Counted from the stretch's first letter, positions 54,105 through 63,107 are shown. The stretch: DNA of 64,000 bases from a bacterium (GCA_024742665.1 JANSYA010000001.1:434001-498000), one strand, 5' to 3'. Notes: generated from the sequence alone by a model not told the origin. Numbers and translations are program-made.

Positions 54105-54776
54105 TCAAATGCCCGGGCCGCACCACTGCGAGTCGATTTCATCGGCCTGCCAGGCGGCAAGCAGCGCGCGAGCCCTGGCCAGGGCCTTCGCATGTTTTTC
54201 AGGATACGGATGCGGTTTGTTTCGCGTGTGCTTGATTTCCGATTCGATCGCTTCGCCCTTTCTGGAGTGCGCGACGGCTTTTTTGTACAGGGATTCGATT
54301 AGATTTCCGTCCTGATAATAATAATAGCGCTCCTGAACTTCGGTGTCGACTGTCGCCTCGCTGTTCGTCTCTGGATCCCGATAGTCCGCCGGCGCATCGG
54401 GATCGAAGGCCCAGGTATTTTCCGTTTCCATAATGAATGCGATTTTGTCGCCGACGTAAACGAGCGCTTCCAGGCTGAGATAGCCGTGTTCGTGGCCGCC
54501 GCCATAGCGCATCCACTGTAGATTTTTGTCGACGATGCGACTGACAAAGACGCCCGCGAAGGGTTCGGTCGGGCACTGGAATTCGATCTCGCGCGGGGGG
54601 GCTTTCATCGCCCGGGAGTGGTCCGCGCTGATTTGCATGACGGGGTCTTCGTTCTGTTCGCTCGACTCCTCGCTCGATTCGGAAGCAGCGACTGCGTCCG
54701 AATCCGCGGCGCTGTTTGGATCCTGGCAGGCGGCCAGGCCGATCGATAGCAGGCAGGCGATCAGGGCGCTGCGCAT
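54105..54776 (-). CDS. Hypothetical lipoprotein
   Basis: About 223 aa from MRSALIACLL, with AGG 5 bases upstream; longer in-frame starts lack ribosome-binding signals. The lipobox is LSIGLAAC (Cys17). A Ser/Glu-rich spacer (SESSEESSEQNEDP) follows, then a domain with IEFQCPTEPFAGVFVSRIVD, LEALVYVGDKIAFIMETENT and VQERYYYYQDGNLIESLYKK. A Trp/Cys end (SQWCG) may pair with the first Cys. No family is recognised. It converges with the right AraC gene and is divergent from a secreted-protein gene. Confidence 0.65.
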   Translation of the reverse strand: MRSALIACLLSIGLAACQDPNSAADSDAVAASESSEESSEQNEDPVMQISADHSRAMKAPPREIEFQCPTEPFAGVFVSRIVDKNLQWMRYGGGHEHGYLSLEALVYVGDKIAFIMETENTWAFDPDAPADYRDPETNSEATVDTEVQERYYYYQDGNLIESLYKKAVAHSRKGEAIESEIKHTRNKPHPYPEKHAKALARARALLAAWQADEIDSQWCGPGI

Positions 54777-54949
54777 CGGCCTGGGAAAACGAATATGAAA
54801 TGAGGTCGAAGAAGGTGCCATTCGAAATAGATACAACATCGTCGTGAATTGTCATTCGCTTTTTGTTGAACGGGTGTTTCCGGATACTGATTTGATTCGC
54901 GATATGCGGATCGCTTGACATCTGCTATGCGCCGCGCTTCGATTCGAAT

Positions 54950-56461
54950 ATGCGCAGCGTTTCCATTCAACAAATTCTAATATTGTGCTCATGCTTCGCG
55001 GCCCTGGCTTTCGTCTCGACTACGCCGCCGCGACCGGTCCACGCGCAGGATAGCTCAACGCTCAGCCACGATCGGCTGGCGCTGAAAGTGCCGGGCGTCT
55101 GGCAGACCGCCAAACAAAACAAAGTGCTCCGGGCCCAGCCGCCGTTTACGAAAGCCGGCGGATTGATTCTGCAGCCGGCCGCGCAGTTCGGCGCGAGCAC
55201 GGCGCCGGCCGCAGCCGCCGCAATCGCGAAGCGATTTGAAAAAGGCCGCCGGGTCGTGAAGAAATTTCCCGACGCGCCGCAAACGGGCGTTACGAAATCA
55301 GGCGCCGGTTTCGCCTTTCAGAGCCGCGTCAGTCGCGGCGTCGGCCAAGACGTATGGTATACGGCCTATTATACTTTTTCGGCGGGCGGTTCTTTTCAGA
55401 CGGTGATTGTGCTCGCGAAAGAGCAGAATGCATTCAAGCAGCTGATGAAAGAACTCGCTCCGGCTCTCGATACGATCGAAGTGCGCCTGGAAGAACGGAA
55501 TCCCGGTCGCGGCGTTAGCCTTTCGAAAAACCACGCCTTCTTTAATTATACGGCGAAGCTGCCGGCGCGCTGGCGGCCGGACGAAGGCGCTGTGGCGAAT
55601 CTTTCGCAGTTTGAAATCGCGCTGAAGCGCCAGGCCTATCTCGCCGAACCTTTCCAGGCCGCGGTCGAGCTGCAGCTTTCGCGGCCCAATAGTCCGGTCG
55701 CGGCTCTCGTTCGTTTTCTGGAATCCCGGGTGCTGTGGAATTATCGCGGGAGCTATTCTTCGCGGACCTCGCTGAAGTTTTTGAGCATCGGCGACGGGCG
55801 TCTGCCGAACGGCCTGCACTACGTTTCGGTGGTGATCGAAAAGCCGATCAAGTACAAGGACGATGACGCCTATCGCAAAGCGGGCATTCTCGTATACGGT
55901 CCAGATTGTTCGGTGCTGCTCGGATCGGCGATCCAGATCGATAACTATAGTCGGCGCTTCAAGAATGCGAAGATGAATGCGGACATCAAAGCCTGGAGCG
56001 GAGTCGTCAGCGATCTGCACGCGGTGGCGGGCAGCCTCCAGTTCGCGAATCAAAATATATCGCGGATGGCCGGCACCGAGGCGCGTTTGAAATCGAAAAA
56101 GCGCTTTCGTTATCAGAAAGAAAAGTCCGCCAGCAATTCGCAGATTTCGTTTTTTTCGAGCACGAAAGTCGCCTGGGATTTCGGTGCCGACGGCTCCGTG
56201 CGCTACGATATAGATCGCCATCGCAGTTTCAACGCCTACGAGTACGATGAAATCGGCCGCCCGGATTTTTCTTCGGGATATATGGAAGGATCTCAGGGCA
56301 GTCAGGGTGAGCCGGCGAAATTCGGCGTATACTCGAATCGGAATTCGAACAAAGAATATATCGTGGTGCGCTATCCCTCGGGGCTCGCGACCTTTCATCC
56401 GGTGCAATTTCAAGGGCAGCAGCTGACGATCGACGGATTTAAGGACGGCTGCTGTCGATGA
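54950..56461 (+). CDS. Secreted protein of unknown function
   Basis: 503 aa. A signal peptide spans residues ~8-32, ending at PVHAQ. The first half contains two similar-looking segments of the PsbP/DUF1795-like style (LALKVPGVWQTAKQNKVLRA near 45 and FFNYTAKLPARWRPDEGAVA near 200), each beginning with a basic/hydrophobic strand and a W. The C-terminal ~90 residues (SFFSSTKVAWDFGADGSVRY, KEYIVVRYPSGLATFHPVQF) look like a separate beta domain ending in a GCC. These resemblances are tentative and no family is assigned. It stands alone between the lipoprotein gene and the next lipoprotein pair. Confidence 0.65.
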   Translation: MRSVSIQQILILCSCFAALAFVSTTPPRPVHAQDSSTLSHDRLALKVPGVWQTAKQNKVLRAQPPFTKAGGLILQPAAQFGASTAPAAAAAIAKRFEKGRRVVKKFPDAPQTGVTKSGAGFAFQSRVSRGVGQDVWYTAYYTFSAGGSFQTVIVLAKEQNAFKQLMKELAPALDTIEVRLEERNPGRGVSLSKNHAFFNYTAKLPARWRPDEGAVANLSQFEIALKRQAYLAEPFQAAVELQLSRPNSPVAALVRFLESRVLWNYRGSYSSRTSLKFLSIGDGRLPNGLHYVSVVIEKPIKYKDDDAYRKAGILVYGPDCSVLLGSAIQIDNYSRRFKNAKMNADIKAWSGVVSDLHAVAGSLQFANQNISRMAGTEARLKSKKRFRYQKEKSASNSQISFFSSTKVAWDFGADGSVRYDIDRHRSFNAYEYDEIGRPDFSSGYMEGSQGSQGEPAKFGVYSNRNSNKEYIVVRYPSGLATFHPVQFQGQQLTIDGFKDGCCR

Positions 56462-56608
56462 TCTGGCGCGGGTGGGGTTTACAGGGATACGGGAGTTGTG
56501 GAATCGGTCGGATTGAAACAGGCGCGTATCTGATTTTTACGATCGTTAGGTTTCCAAAAGGAAGGATTAAGCTAAAATATTTTTTGTCTCATGTCGATTT
56601 AAAATGGC

Positions 56609-58642
56609 ATGAATGCTTTATCCAGGCGTCGCGCTCGGGCGGCGATTTCGGCTCCGGCTCTGTTTTTGGCCTTCTTTTGCGGATTCCTGCTTTCGAACTG
56701 CTACGATACGACCCTCCAGGTAAGAAAATTCGAACAGAGTTCGAAAGCTCCAGAGAATTCGAATAACTTACCCGGCTCAAACAATACGAATAACCTGATC
56801 GCTACAGGCAATACAGGCAATACAGGCGCTAAGGACGATACTGCAGGTCTGTTTGACTGCATCGTTGAGCCCACGGCCGAGGCGGGGATTCCCTACAGCC
56901 TGACGGAGCCGGTTTTCGTTCTGACGCGCAAGCCGCCCACGCCCGATAACCCGGAGCCGCAGTATGAGCTGGAACTCCAGAACATTCCCGACGCGGACCA
57001 CGTTTACAGCATTAACGTAAAGAAACCCTGTCTGCGGGAAAACGATCTGAATCTAAAATTCGAGTCGACCAACGGAGCCCTCACGTCGACGAATTCGACT
57101 TCGCGGTCCGTAGTTGCGAAGAGTATCGTCGCCCTGGGCCAGTTTGCGGCCGCCGCGGTCAGCGCGGCTACGGGCGGGACGGTGCGGGTTGCGGAAGATT
57201 CTTCGGACGACAGTGGGGTTGCTGTCGTGTATAATAGCACTGATACGACAGAGCCCGATAAATCTTTACGCGCAATGCTGATGGCCGACATCGAGACATT
57301 TAAGACCGTGCTGAAGCCGGACGATCTTGAAGCCATTGGCGAGTCGGACATCAAAAATGGAGACCTGAGTCTGAGAGACCTGGAAACGCTGCAGGATTCT
57401 CCGGACGACCCCACTATGCGCAAGAGCTTTAAGCAGCGATTGGAATCTTTTAGAACTGACAGGGAGCTAAAGCTGCGGTTGCACGATGTAAATACTTTAG
57501 AAGAACGATACCTTTATAGTTATCTCGCCGCGTTGCGATTCCTTTCGGACTATCAGAGTCGACGAAAGCAATATGTGGTGGCGTCTAAAAGGATGAAGGC
57601 AGACTACTCAAAGATCGCCGGAGTGCCTGAGGCGATTCCGGTCTTGGAAAAGGCGCTCAAGGACTGTAGTGCAGACCGGGCGACCAAAGCCTATGCGGAT
57701 TTGCTGGCGGCCTTTCGCCGCGAATTGAGCTCAGAGGAGGGATCTGCATCCATGTCGATTCATGAACGCCTGGGTTGGGATCGGGACCTCGTGCGCTTGC
57801 TTGTGAAAGTCGAAGGCTTCGTCCAGAAAGCCAATCATTGCTTGATAACAGCGGAAGATTTGAATGTTTCGGAAATTGGTCTGGCGCAAAAAGTCAAGCT
57901 GCTGGATAAAATCGTGGATTTGAGGCCCGATGAGTGGCGCTACCGCCACGCCCTCTATATAGATCGCGAAATCAGAATAAGAATCAAAGATATTACACAA
58001 TCAAAGACGCCAGGTAGGGAAGTCGATATCGGTCCGCTAAAAGCTGAAATTATAAAACTCAAAGACGAGCAGGCCCTGGTCGTAGACGCCGAGCGCGAGC
58101 GCGATCAGCAAAAGCGAATCCAAAAGGCGATCGACCAGCAGTTCTTGCCGACAGACTTGAATGCGTCAGTAACTCTCCGCGATCGTCTGCCAGCCCTTGG
58201 CGATTACGCCCACGCTCGGGCTCGTTTGGTGGATCTGCAGAAAATCGTGGCGAACAGAATCACGCAGCTCAGGCCGAAGAAGCCCGCGCCCCGCCCGGGA
58301 AAGACTGAAACGATTGTACCGGAATACTTCCTATGCGATGAGAAGACGGAGCAGCTCTGTCAGCAGGAAGCGCTGAAGAAGATGGAGGATTTGCGCCTTG
58401 AGATCGAAGGTCTGGCTTCACGCGCTGAAGCTCTCGACTCTCAGCTGTCGGACACGAAAGGCGAGCTCGCGAAAATCGATCCGGCGACAACCAGCGCTTC
58501 TGAGAAAAAGAAAAGATCTGATCTAATCGAAAAGCAGAAAAAGTTAGAAGAGCGTTTACAGAAAGCCCGGAAGAAGCTGCTCGAACTGGAAGCCCAGAAA
58601 AACCCGAAATATGTCATCATCATTCGAAGAGGTTACCAATGA
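56609..58642 (+). CDS. Large coiled-coil lipoprotein
   Basis: 677 aa. The lipobox is GFLLSNC (Cys31). A Ser/Asn/Thr-rich linker with a TGNTGNTG repeat (about 65-75) follows. Residues about 90-170 form a small domain (IPYSLTEPVFVLTRK, IPDADHVYSINVKKPCLREN). Long helical stretches then occupy most of the protein, with predicted coiled coil in the C-terminal third (EGLASRAEALDSQLSDTKGE, KQKKLEERLQKARKKLLELE). No enzymatic motif is visible. Its stop overlaps the next start (ATGA), and the N-terminal domain resembles that gene's product. Confidence 0.7.
   Translation: MNALSRRRARAAISAPALFLAFFCGFLLSNCYDTTLQVRKFEQSSKAPENSNNLPGSNNTNNLIATGNTGNTGAKDDTAGLFDCIVEPTAEAGIPYSLTEPVFVLTRKPPTPDNPEPQYELELQNIPDADHVYSINVKKPCLRENDLNLKFESTNGALTSTNSTSRSVVAKSIVALGQFAAAAVSAATGGTVRVAEDSSDDSGVAVVYNSTDTTEPDKSLRAMLMADIETFKTVLKPDDLEAIGESDIKNGDLSLRDLETLQDSPDDPTMRKSFKQRLESFRTDRELKLRLHDVNTLEERYLYSYLAALRFLSDYQSRRKQYVVASKRMKADYSKIAGVPEAIPVLEKALKDCSADRATKAYADLLAAFRRELSSEEGSASMSIHERLGWDRDLVRLLVKVEGFVQKANHCLITAEDLNVSEIGLAQKVKLLDKIVDLRPDEWRYRHALYIDREIRIRIKDITQSKTPGREVDIGPLKAEIIKLKDEQALVVDAERERDQQKRIQKAIDQQFLPTDLNASVTLRDRLPALGDYAHARARLVDLQKIVANRITQLRPKKPAPRPGKTETIVPEYFLCDEKTEQLCQQEALKKMEDLRLEIEGLASRAEALDSQLSDTKGELAKIDPATTSASEKKKRSDLIEKQKKLEERLQKARKKLLELEAQKNPKYVIIIRRGYQ
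56803..56827 (+). repeat. Short tandem repeat in the lipoprotein linker
   Basis: TACAGGCAA is repeated in tandem (about 2.8 copies, the last diverging to TACAGGCG), encoding TGN-TGN-TG. Nine-base units keep frame and could vary in copy number. Confidence 0.6.
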
Positions 58643-59361
58643 AAGCGATACATCTACTGGCGGTCACGCCGCTCCTCGCGACGATGCTGTGTTCGACAAC
58701 CTTCGCGGTGAAAAAACTCGACGAAGACGGCCTGAAAAACCCGGACGGCATTCCGTTTCGACCCATGACGGCCTACACGATTTCCGTCTACGAAGTCGAC
58801 GGGGCGGATCCGAACAAACTGACCCGGGTGCACCAGCAGCGTCAGGTGATTCCCGATCCAGAAGCGGTGTACTCCGTCAACTACGAAGCCGGCTATTTTT
58901 CCGATGAAACTTTTACGCTGACTTTGAAGGCGGACAGTACGATTCAGGAATTTGATATAAAAGAAGCGCTCAAAGCCGACGAAACTTTGAGCGCCCTGGC
59001 CGGCGTGGCAGAGTCAGCCGGAAAGATCGCGGAAGAAGAGCGAAAGCGTAAACAGAAAGCCGACCCCGCCGTTCGCTTCGGGGAAGCCGTCGATCAATTC
59101 AAGACTACGACTGAGGAACTTCAGACATTCGAAGCAGTTCTGGGCGGTCCGGGAGCCGCCGCGGAAGCCCTGATCGATGCGGCCTTTGGTTCGTTGCTCC
59201 TTGCGGAAGAAGCGCAGGCGGCGCTCGACGATCTGGCCGAGGACGCGCCAGGCGCGGAGCGAACTAAATTGACCAACGACCTTTTGCGGGCTCAGTACGC
59301 CGCGAACAAAGCCTACGAAAAGGCCGGATTGATTCCGCCGTTTCCGGTCTCGTTTCCCTGA
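58639..59361 (+). CDS. Secreted partner of the coiled-coil lipoprotein
   Basis: 240 aa beginning MKAIHLLAVTPLLATMLCST, a signal peptide. Residues about 40-110 (IPFRPMTAYTISVYEVDGAD, VIPDPEAVYSVNYEAGYFSD, ETFTLTLKADSTIQEFD) parallel the N-terminal domain of the preceding lipoprotein in motif order. The rest is alpha-helical (EAVDQFKTTTEELQTFEAVL). The 4-base overlap with the upstream gene means coupled translation. It contains a Cys in the signal region (TMLCST) that could be lipidated, though the context is not a clean lipobox. Function unknown. Confidence 0.65.
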   Translation: MKAIHLLAVTPLLATMLCSTTFAVKKLDEDGLKNPDGIPFRPMTAYTISVYEVDGADPNKLTRVHQQRQVIPDPEAVYSVNYEAGYFSDETFTLTLKADSTIQEFDIKEALKADETLSALAGVAESAGKIAEEERKRKQKADPAVRFGEAVDQFKTTTEELQTFEAVLGGPGAAAEALIDAAFGSLLLAEEAQAALDDLAEDAPGAERTKLTNDLLRAQYAANKAYEKAGLIPPFPVSFP

Positions 59362-59488
59362 TATTGCAGCCGAAGATTTTGCGCAGGCGCGCGGGACTCG
59401 CGCTTTCGTTCGCGTTTTTTCGAACTCAGCGATTGATTTTCGCCGGATTTACGCGAACCATTGCTTCGGCTCGCGCGCCTAAAACAAC

Positions 59489-60142
59489 ATGCGAAAGATG
59501 CAGCGAACAATAAACTATCGCGGCTTGGCCGCGCTGATCGGCGTCGCCCTGGCCATCGTCGCGCCTGGCGTCGCGGCCCAGATTCCCGGCCAGGACATGC
59601 CCGCCGCCGTGCCGTATGAAGTCGTGCGCGAACGCACCGGCTTGCAACTTCCGACCGGTCGCGAAAGCTCGCAAGATTCCGGCCAGCGTTCCAGTGAATC
59701 TCCGGCGCTGCTGCCCGGGCGCGGTATGCCGGCCGACGCTTCTGAAAGCGGTTTCGCCTGGAGTCGCGCCGAACGTGGACAGGCGCTGGTGACGATGGCC
59801 GAAACCTATCTGGGGCTGCCGTATTTGTACGGCGGCGCGAAGCCGCAGACCGGCTTCGACTGCTCCGGCTATACGGGCTATCTGTATTCGAAATTCGGGA
59901 TCGCTCTGCCGCGGAGCGCTTACGCGCAGTCCGTCAGCAAGGCTTTGAAATCCACGCGGCGCCCCGCGCCCGGCGATCTCGTATTTTTTAAGATCAACTA
60001 CAAGCGCGTGAGCCACGTTGGAATGTACGTCGGCGGCGATATCTTTATTCACTCGCCGCGCACGGGCAAGAACGTAGAGTTCGGTAACCTCAAGTTAAAG
60101 TACTGGAAGACGCGCTTCGCCGGTGCGAGCACTCCTTTTTGA
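59489..60142 (+). CDS. NlpC/P60-family cell-wall peptidase (C40)
   Basis: 217 aa. A signal peptide ends near GVAAQ. After a Ser/Gln/Arg-rich spacer, the C-terminal ~120 residues are an NlpC/P60 domain: LGLPYLYGGAKPQTGFDCSG with nucleophile Cys125, SHVGMYVGG with His176, and IFIHSP with His188. These residues form the usual Cys-His-His triad that cleaves D-Glu-diaminopimelate-type peptide bonds in peptidoglycan. Its last 53 bases overlap the end of a convergent gene. Confidence 0.9.
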   Translation: MRKMQRTINYRGLAALIGVALAIVAPGVAAQIPGQDMPAAVPYEVVRERTGLQLPTGRESSQDSGQRSSESPALLPGRGMPADASESGFAWSRAERGQALVTMAETYLGLPYLYGGAKPQTGFDCSGYTGYLYSKFGIALPRSAYAQSVSKALKSTRRPAPGDLVFFKINYKRVSHVGMYVGGDIFIHSPRTGKNVEFGNLKLKYWKTRFAGASTPF

Positions 60143-60773
60143 TCTGGAGCACTTCATAGCCCTGGCGTTTCATCGGGCCGCCGTCTTCGCCGATCGGATA
60201 CGATTGCATGTGGCCGTTGGGAGACTGCAGATTCGGAGTGCGATCCACGAACCGCGTTCCAAGGGTGATGGTCATGCCGACAAATTTCAGCAGTCGCTCT
60301 TTGGAAACGGCGTCGCTCGGATAGAGCGCGACGCGACCGAGATCTTTCGTGAGTAAAAAGAATTCCTGCCCGAGATAGGCGGCCGTGGATTTGCGGCCGC
60401 TTTCATACGGAACGTGGATCAGCTTGCCGGTCAATTCGCGCGGTGCCGCTTTCGCCGCGTCCATGGTATCGCCGGAATCGTTCGGCCTTTGGCCGCTGTC
60501 GTCGACCGTCGCAGTCGGGCTGATACGCACGGCGCCGGGATTCAGTAAAAACTGCAGGGCGCGCATTTCCGGATCCGACTTGCACTGCAGCGTCGCTTTT
60601 TGACCGGGCTGCAGCTTGCGGCCCATCAGCTGCTGGAATTTCGGATCTTCGATCGCGCGTTCGCAGGGCACGTCGTAGCCGACCTGGTCGGCGTAGATAT
60701 GCCAGGCCTTGATCTCCACCGAAGCGAGCGTCGATTCGCTGAAGATCACCATAATAAAATAGATTATTTCCAT
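60090..60773 (-). CDS. Secreted protein of unknown function
   Basis: About 227 aa from MEIIYFIMVIFSES, with AAGGAAAC upstream; an earlier Met at 60812 would bury the signal peptide behind basic residues. The N-terminal hydrophobic stretch is a signal or anchor. The body contains WHIYADQVGYDVPCERAIED, KATLQCKSDPEMRALQFLL and EFFLLTKDLGRVALYPSD, with two cysteines that could form a disulfide, plus an Asp/Ser-rich insertion. No family is recognised. Its 3' end overlaps the NlpC/P60 gene by 53 bases, so its basic C-terminus (KKECSHRRSASSS) is worth checking. Confidence 0.6.
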   Translation of the reverse strand: MEIIYFIMVIFSESTLASVEIKAWHIYADQVGYDVPCERAIEDPKFQQLMGRKLQPGQKATLQCKSDPEMRALQFLLNPGAVRISPTATVDDSGQRPNDSGDTMDAAKAAPRELTGKLIHVPYESGRKSTAAYLGQEFFLLTKDLGRVALYPSDAVSKERLLKFVGMTITLGTRFVDRTPNLQSPNGHMQSYPIGEDGGPMKRQGYEVLQIKKECSHRRSASSSTLT

Positions 60774-60911
60774 GATTTGTTTCCTTATAGATTGCCTGGA
60801 TGGCGGCCGCAAGACAGTCGGGCTGGCAGGCTATGTATCCGTAACGCAGATCGTATGCTGCTAAAGCATTCGACGGGATTCCGGGGACACTTGTTTTGAT
60901 TATTTCCGCAT

Positions 60912-62471
60912 TTAGAAGACCAGCTGCGCGGAATAGTCGCCGTCGGGATGCTTCGAGCGCAATTCGCCCTTGCGATCGATGACGCTGACGGTCAGAGCGG
61001 TCTCGTCCACGTCGATGCGGGTGAAATTATCCTCCTGTTCGAAGAGCGAACAGGTATATCGCATCGTACAATCGCCGAATTCGAAGTCGTCGTCTTCGAG
61101 AGCCGAGTTGTGCACGAAGGTATTCGGATCGCCGTCGGAAAACGGGAAGGGCCAGTAAAAGGCCGAAGAGGTAATGCTGTAGGCTTTGATCGGCAGGACC
61201 TCGCCCTTCGAATGAAAGCTCATCTCGGCGACGATCGAGCAATGCACGTCGCCGCACAAAAAGACCACGTTCTGAATATTGTTTTCGACGATCGTCGCGA
61301 GCAGAGTCCGCCGCGTCGCGGGAAAGGCCGACCAGGAATCTCCGGCGCGGGGATCGTGCACGTTTTCGACGGTGTTCGGCACGAAGACCCCCGGCGATAC
61401 GATAAACTTCGGCCGATTCCCGTGAGTCTCCTGGGCCTCGATCAGCCAGCGGCACAGCTGATCGATCTGACCGGGGTACTTCGGAAAGGCGCTCTCGTCC
61501 GGCTTGCGCGGATAGGGACTGTCTTTGGCGGGATAGCCCAGCAGATGATTGTCTTCGAATTTCTTTTCGACGGAAATTCTTTGCGTGCGAACGTCCAGCG
61601 CGAAAAAGGGATAGCCCTGGCACTCGAAGCTATAGTACAGGCGATCGCCGAAGTTGCGCGGAGAATGCAGCCACTGATAGCTGCGATAGGCCGCGATGGC
61701 GGTATTAAAGAGCAGGCGTTTTTCGGGAATATGAATGCGGCTCTGGTGCCAGTTGTCTTCGATCTCGTGATCGTCGAGCAACATGTACGTCGGCAGACTC
61801 TGCATTAACTTACGCAGATTCGGAGTTTCGAAAGCCGAACGATAGCGTTCCTGAAATTCTTCGAAGGTGTCGGCGCGCAGAATTGCCTGGTGTCGGCCCC
61901 AGAGATCCGCGTAAATTTGATCGCCGATCATCAAGAAAAAGCGCGCGGGCCCCGCGTCGGTATATATATGATCGGCGACGGCGCGAAAGATCCGGTCGCC
62001 CAGCTTCGACTGCTGGGCGAAGATCCCGGGATAACGGCACGAGCCGAATAAAAACGAAAGCGATCCGCCGGCTTCGGCTTTCATCGTCGCGAAACGCGCA
62101 ACCGAAGATTCTTCAGGCAAAGCTCGCAGTTCATCGAGCCAGACCTTCGGCTCCGGCAGTAGCTTGAATAATTCTTCAGTTTGCATGACCTCGTGGGGGT
62201 CCTGGGTCTGCATCGTCAGGGTGCCGAAAATCGCGCGATACTGAGAGTCCGCTTCGAGATCCGTGAAGTCCACGCAGCCCGTGCGATCGTACTCGCGGCG
62301 CAGGCGAAAATAGCGGATCGATACGGGGCGCTTGTTGTTCTTCAGGAACAAAGCGGCCACGCCGATCGTGCGCTCGTCCGAGTCGTCGTCGCCTCGAATC
62401 CAGAGGCGCGTCGAAGTGGCCGTCGTATGCCCGATGATCGGGCCCAATCCAGGCGGACGCAGATGAGTCAT
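60912..62471 (-). CDS. PhoD-like metallophosphatase
   Basis: 519 aa. The N-terminal GPIIGHTTATSTRLWIRG is the PhoD N-terminal fibronectin-like domain. The catalytic domain shows SFLFGSCRYPG, FFLMIGDQIYAD, LLDDHEIEDNW and VFLCGDVHCS, the metal-binding blocks of the PhoD phosphodiesterase/alkaline phosphatase family. There is no signal peptide, unlike secreted Bacillus PhoD, so a cytoplasmic member is likely, as in many bacterial PhoD-like proteins. It is divergent from a small HD hydrolase gene. The substrate is unknown. Confidence 0.85.
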   Translation of the reverse strand: MTHLRPPGLGPIIGHTTATSTRLWIRGDDDSDERTIGVAALFLKNNKRPVSIRYFRLRREYDRTGCVDFTDLEADSQYRAIFGTLTMQTQDPHEVMQTEELFKLLPEPKVWLDELRALPEESSVARFATMKAEAGGSLSFLFGSCRYPGIFAQQSKLGDRIFRAVADHIYTDAGPARFFLMIGDQIYADLWGRHQAILRADTFEEFQERYRSAFETPNLRKLMQSLPTYMLLDDHEIEDNWHQSRIHIPEKRLLFNTAIAAYRSYQWLHSPRNFGDRLYYSFECQGYPFFALDVRTQRISVEKKFEDNHLLGYPAKDSPYPRKPDESAFPKYPGQIDQLCRWLIEAQETHGNRPKFIVSPGVFVPNTVENVHDPRAGDSWSAFPATRRTLLATIVENNIQNVVFLCGDVHCSIVAEMSFHSKGEVLPIKAYSITSSAFYWPFPFSDGDPNTFVHNSALEDDDFEFGDCTMRYTCSLFEQEDNFTRIDVDETALTVSVIDRKGELRSKHPDGDYSAQLVF

Positions 62472-62548
62472 GCCGGATTGACTTCCGCCGGGGCCGCGCG
62501 GTCAAGAAAAATGCGTGCGGGGAGTCATGCTCCTGGAAGTTCTGGTTC

Positions 62549-62989
62549 ATGGAACCCTTCACGATAGAAACCGCCATCCAGATCGCCTGCGAATTTCACC
62601 GGGGCCAGAACGACAAAGCCGGATTTCCCTATATCTTTCATCCGCTGCGCGTGATGGAAAACGTAAACGGGATCCATCAGAAGATGGCGGCCGTCTTACA
62701 CGATACGATCGAAGACACTCCCCTGACCATCGAAGAGCTCCGGAACCGGGGCTGCCCTCCGCGGGTGGTCGGCGCAGTCGAAGTTCTGACCAAACGCGAA
62801 GGCGAGTCCCACGACCAGTATATCATGCGGGTGGTCGAGTCCGGCAATCCCGTCGCCATTCCGGTGAAGTGGGCCGATATCACTGACAATTCGGATCCGC
62901 GGCGTCTGCAGTACCTGCCGGTGGAATCCCAGCAGCGCCTGTCTCTGAAATATGCCGCGGCGAAGCGCCTGCTGATGGAAAATATGTAA
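62549..62989 (+). CDS. Small HD-domain hydrolase (Mesh1/SpoT-hydrolase-like)
   Basis: 146 aa, a stand-alone HD domain. Motifs: FHRGQNDKAGFPYIFHPLRV, AAVLHDTIEDTPLT with the HD pair His51-Asp52, and VKWADITDNSDPRRL. These match the (p)ppGpp hydrolase domain of SpoT/Mesh1, which removes the 3'-pyrophosphate of alarmones with Mn2+. No synthetase domain is attached, so it could be a small alarmone hydrolase or a related nucleotide phosphohydrolase. Followed by a likely terminator. Confidence 0.83.
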   Translation: MEPFTIETAIQIACEFHRGQNDKAGFPYIFHPLRVMENVNGIHQKMAAVLHDTIEDTPLTIEELRNRGCPPRVVGAVEVLTKREGESHDQYIMRVVESGNPVAIPVKWADITDNSDPRRLQYLPVESQQRLSLKYAAAKRLLMENM

Positions 62990-63041
62990 ACGCCCGCGTA
63001 TTGCGCATCCCGGGAGCGCATTGTCGGCCGCTCGCAAGGCG

Positions 63042-63061
63042 CCGGGCGTGGGCCCGGTTTT
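63042..63061 (+). terminator. Rho-independent terminator after the HD hydrolase gene
   Basis: CCGGGC (63042-63047) pairs with GCCCGG (63052-63057) around a GTGG tetraloop and is followed by TTTT. The stem is short but fully GC and lies 53 bases after the stop. Confidence 0.55.
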
Positions 63062-63076
63062 GCGCAGGGCCCTGAT

Positions 63077-63107
63077 TTGACGGCAGCTTATAGTTAGCTG
63101 CCATATT
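63077..63107 (+). promoter_or_regulatory. Putative promoter with an operator in its spacer
   Basis: TTGACG (63077-63082) and CATATT (63102-63107) form a possible -35/-10 pair 19 bases apart. The inverted repeat GGCAGCT-TATAGTT-AGCTGCC (63082-63102) fills the spacer. It lies 31 bases before the NHL-protein ATG at 63138. Confidence 0.45.

Noticed and set aside
59387-59416. Terminator after the 58639 gene (GCGCG/CGCGC with downstream T-run)
   Set aside because: The stem is only five pairs and the T-run is 8 bases further on after another GC segment; too weak to list.
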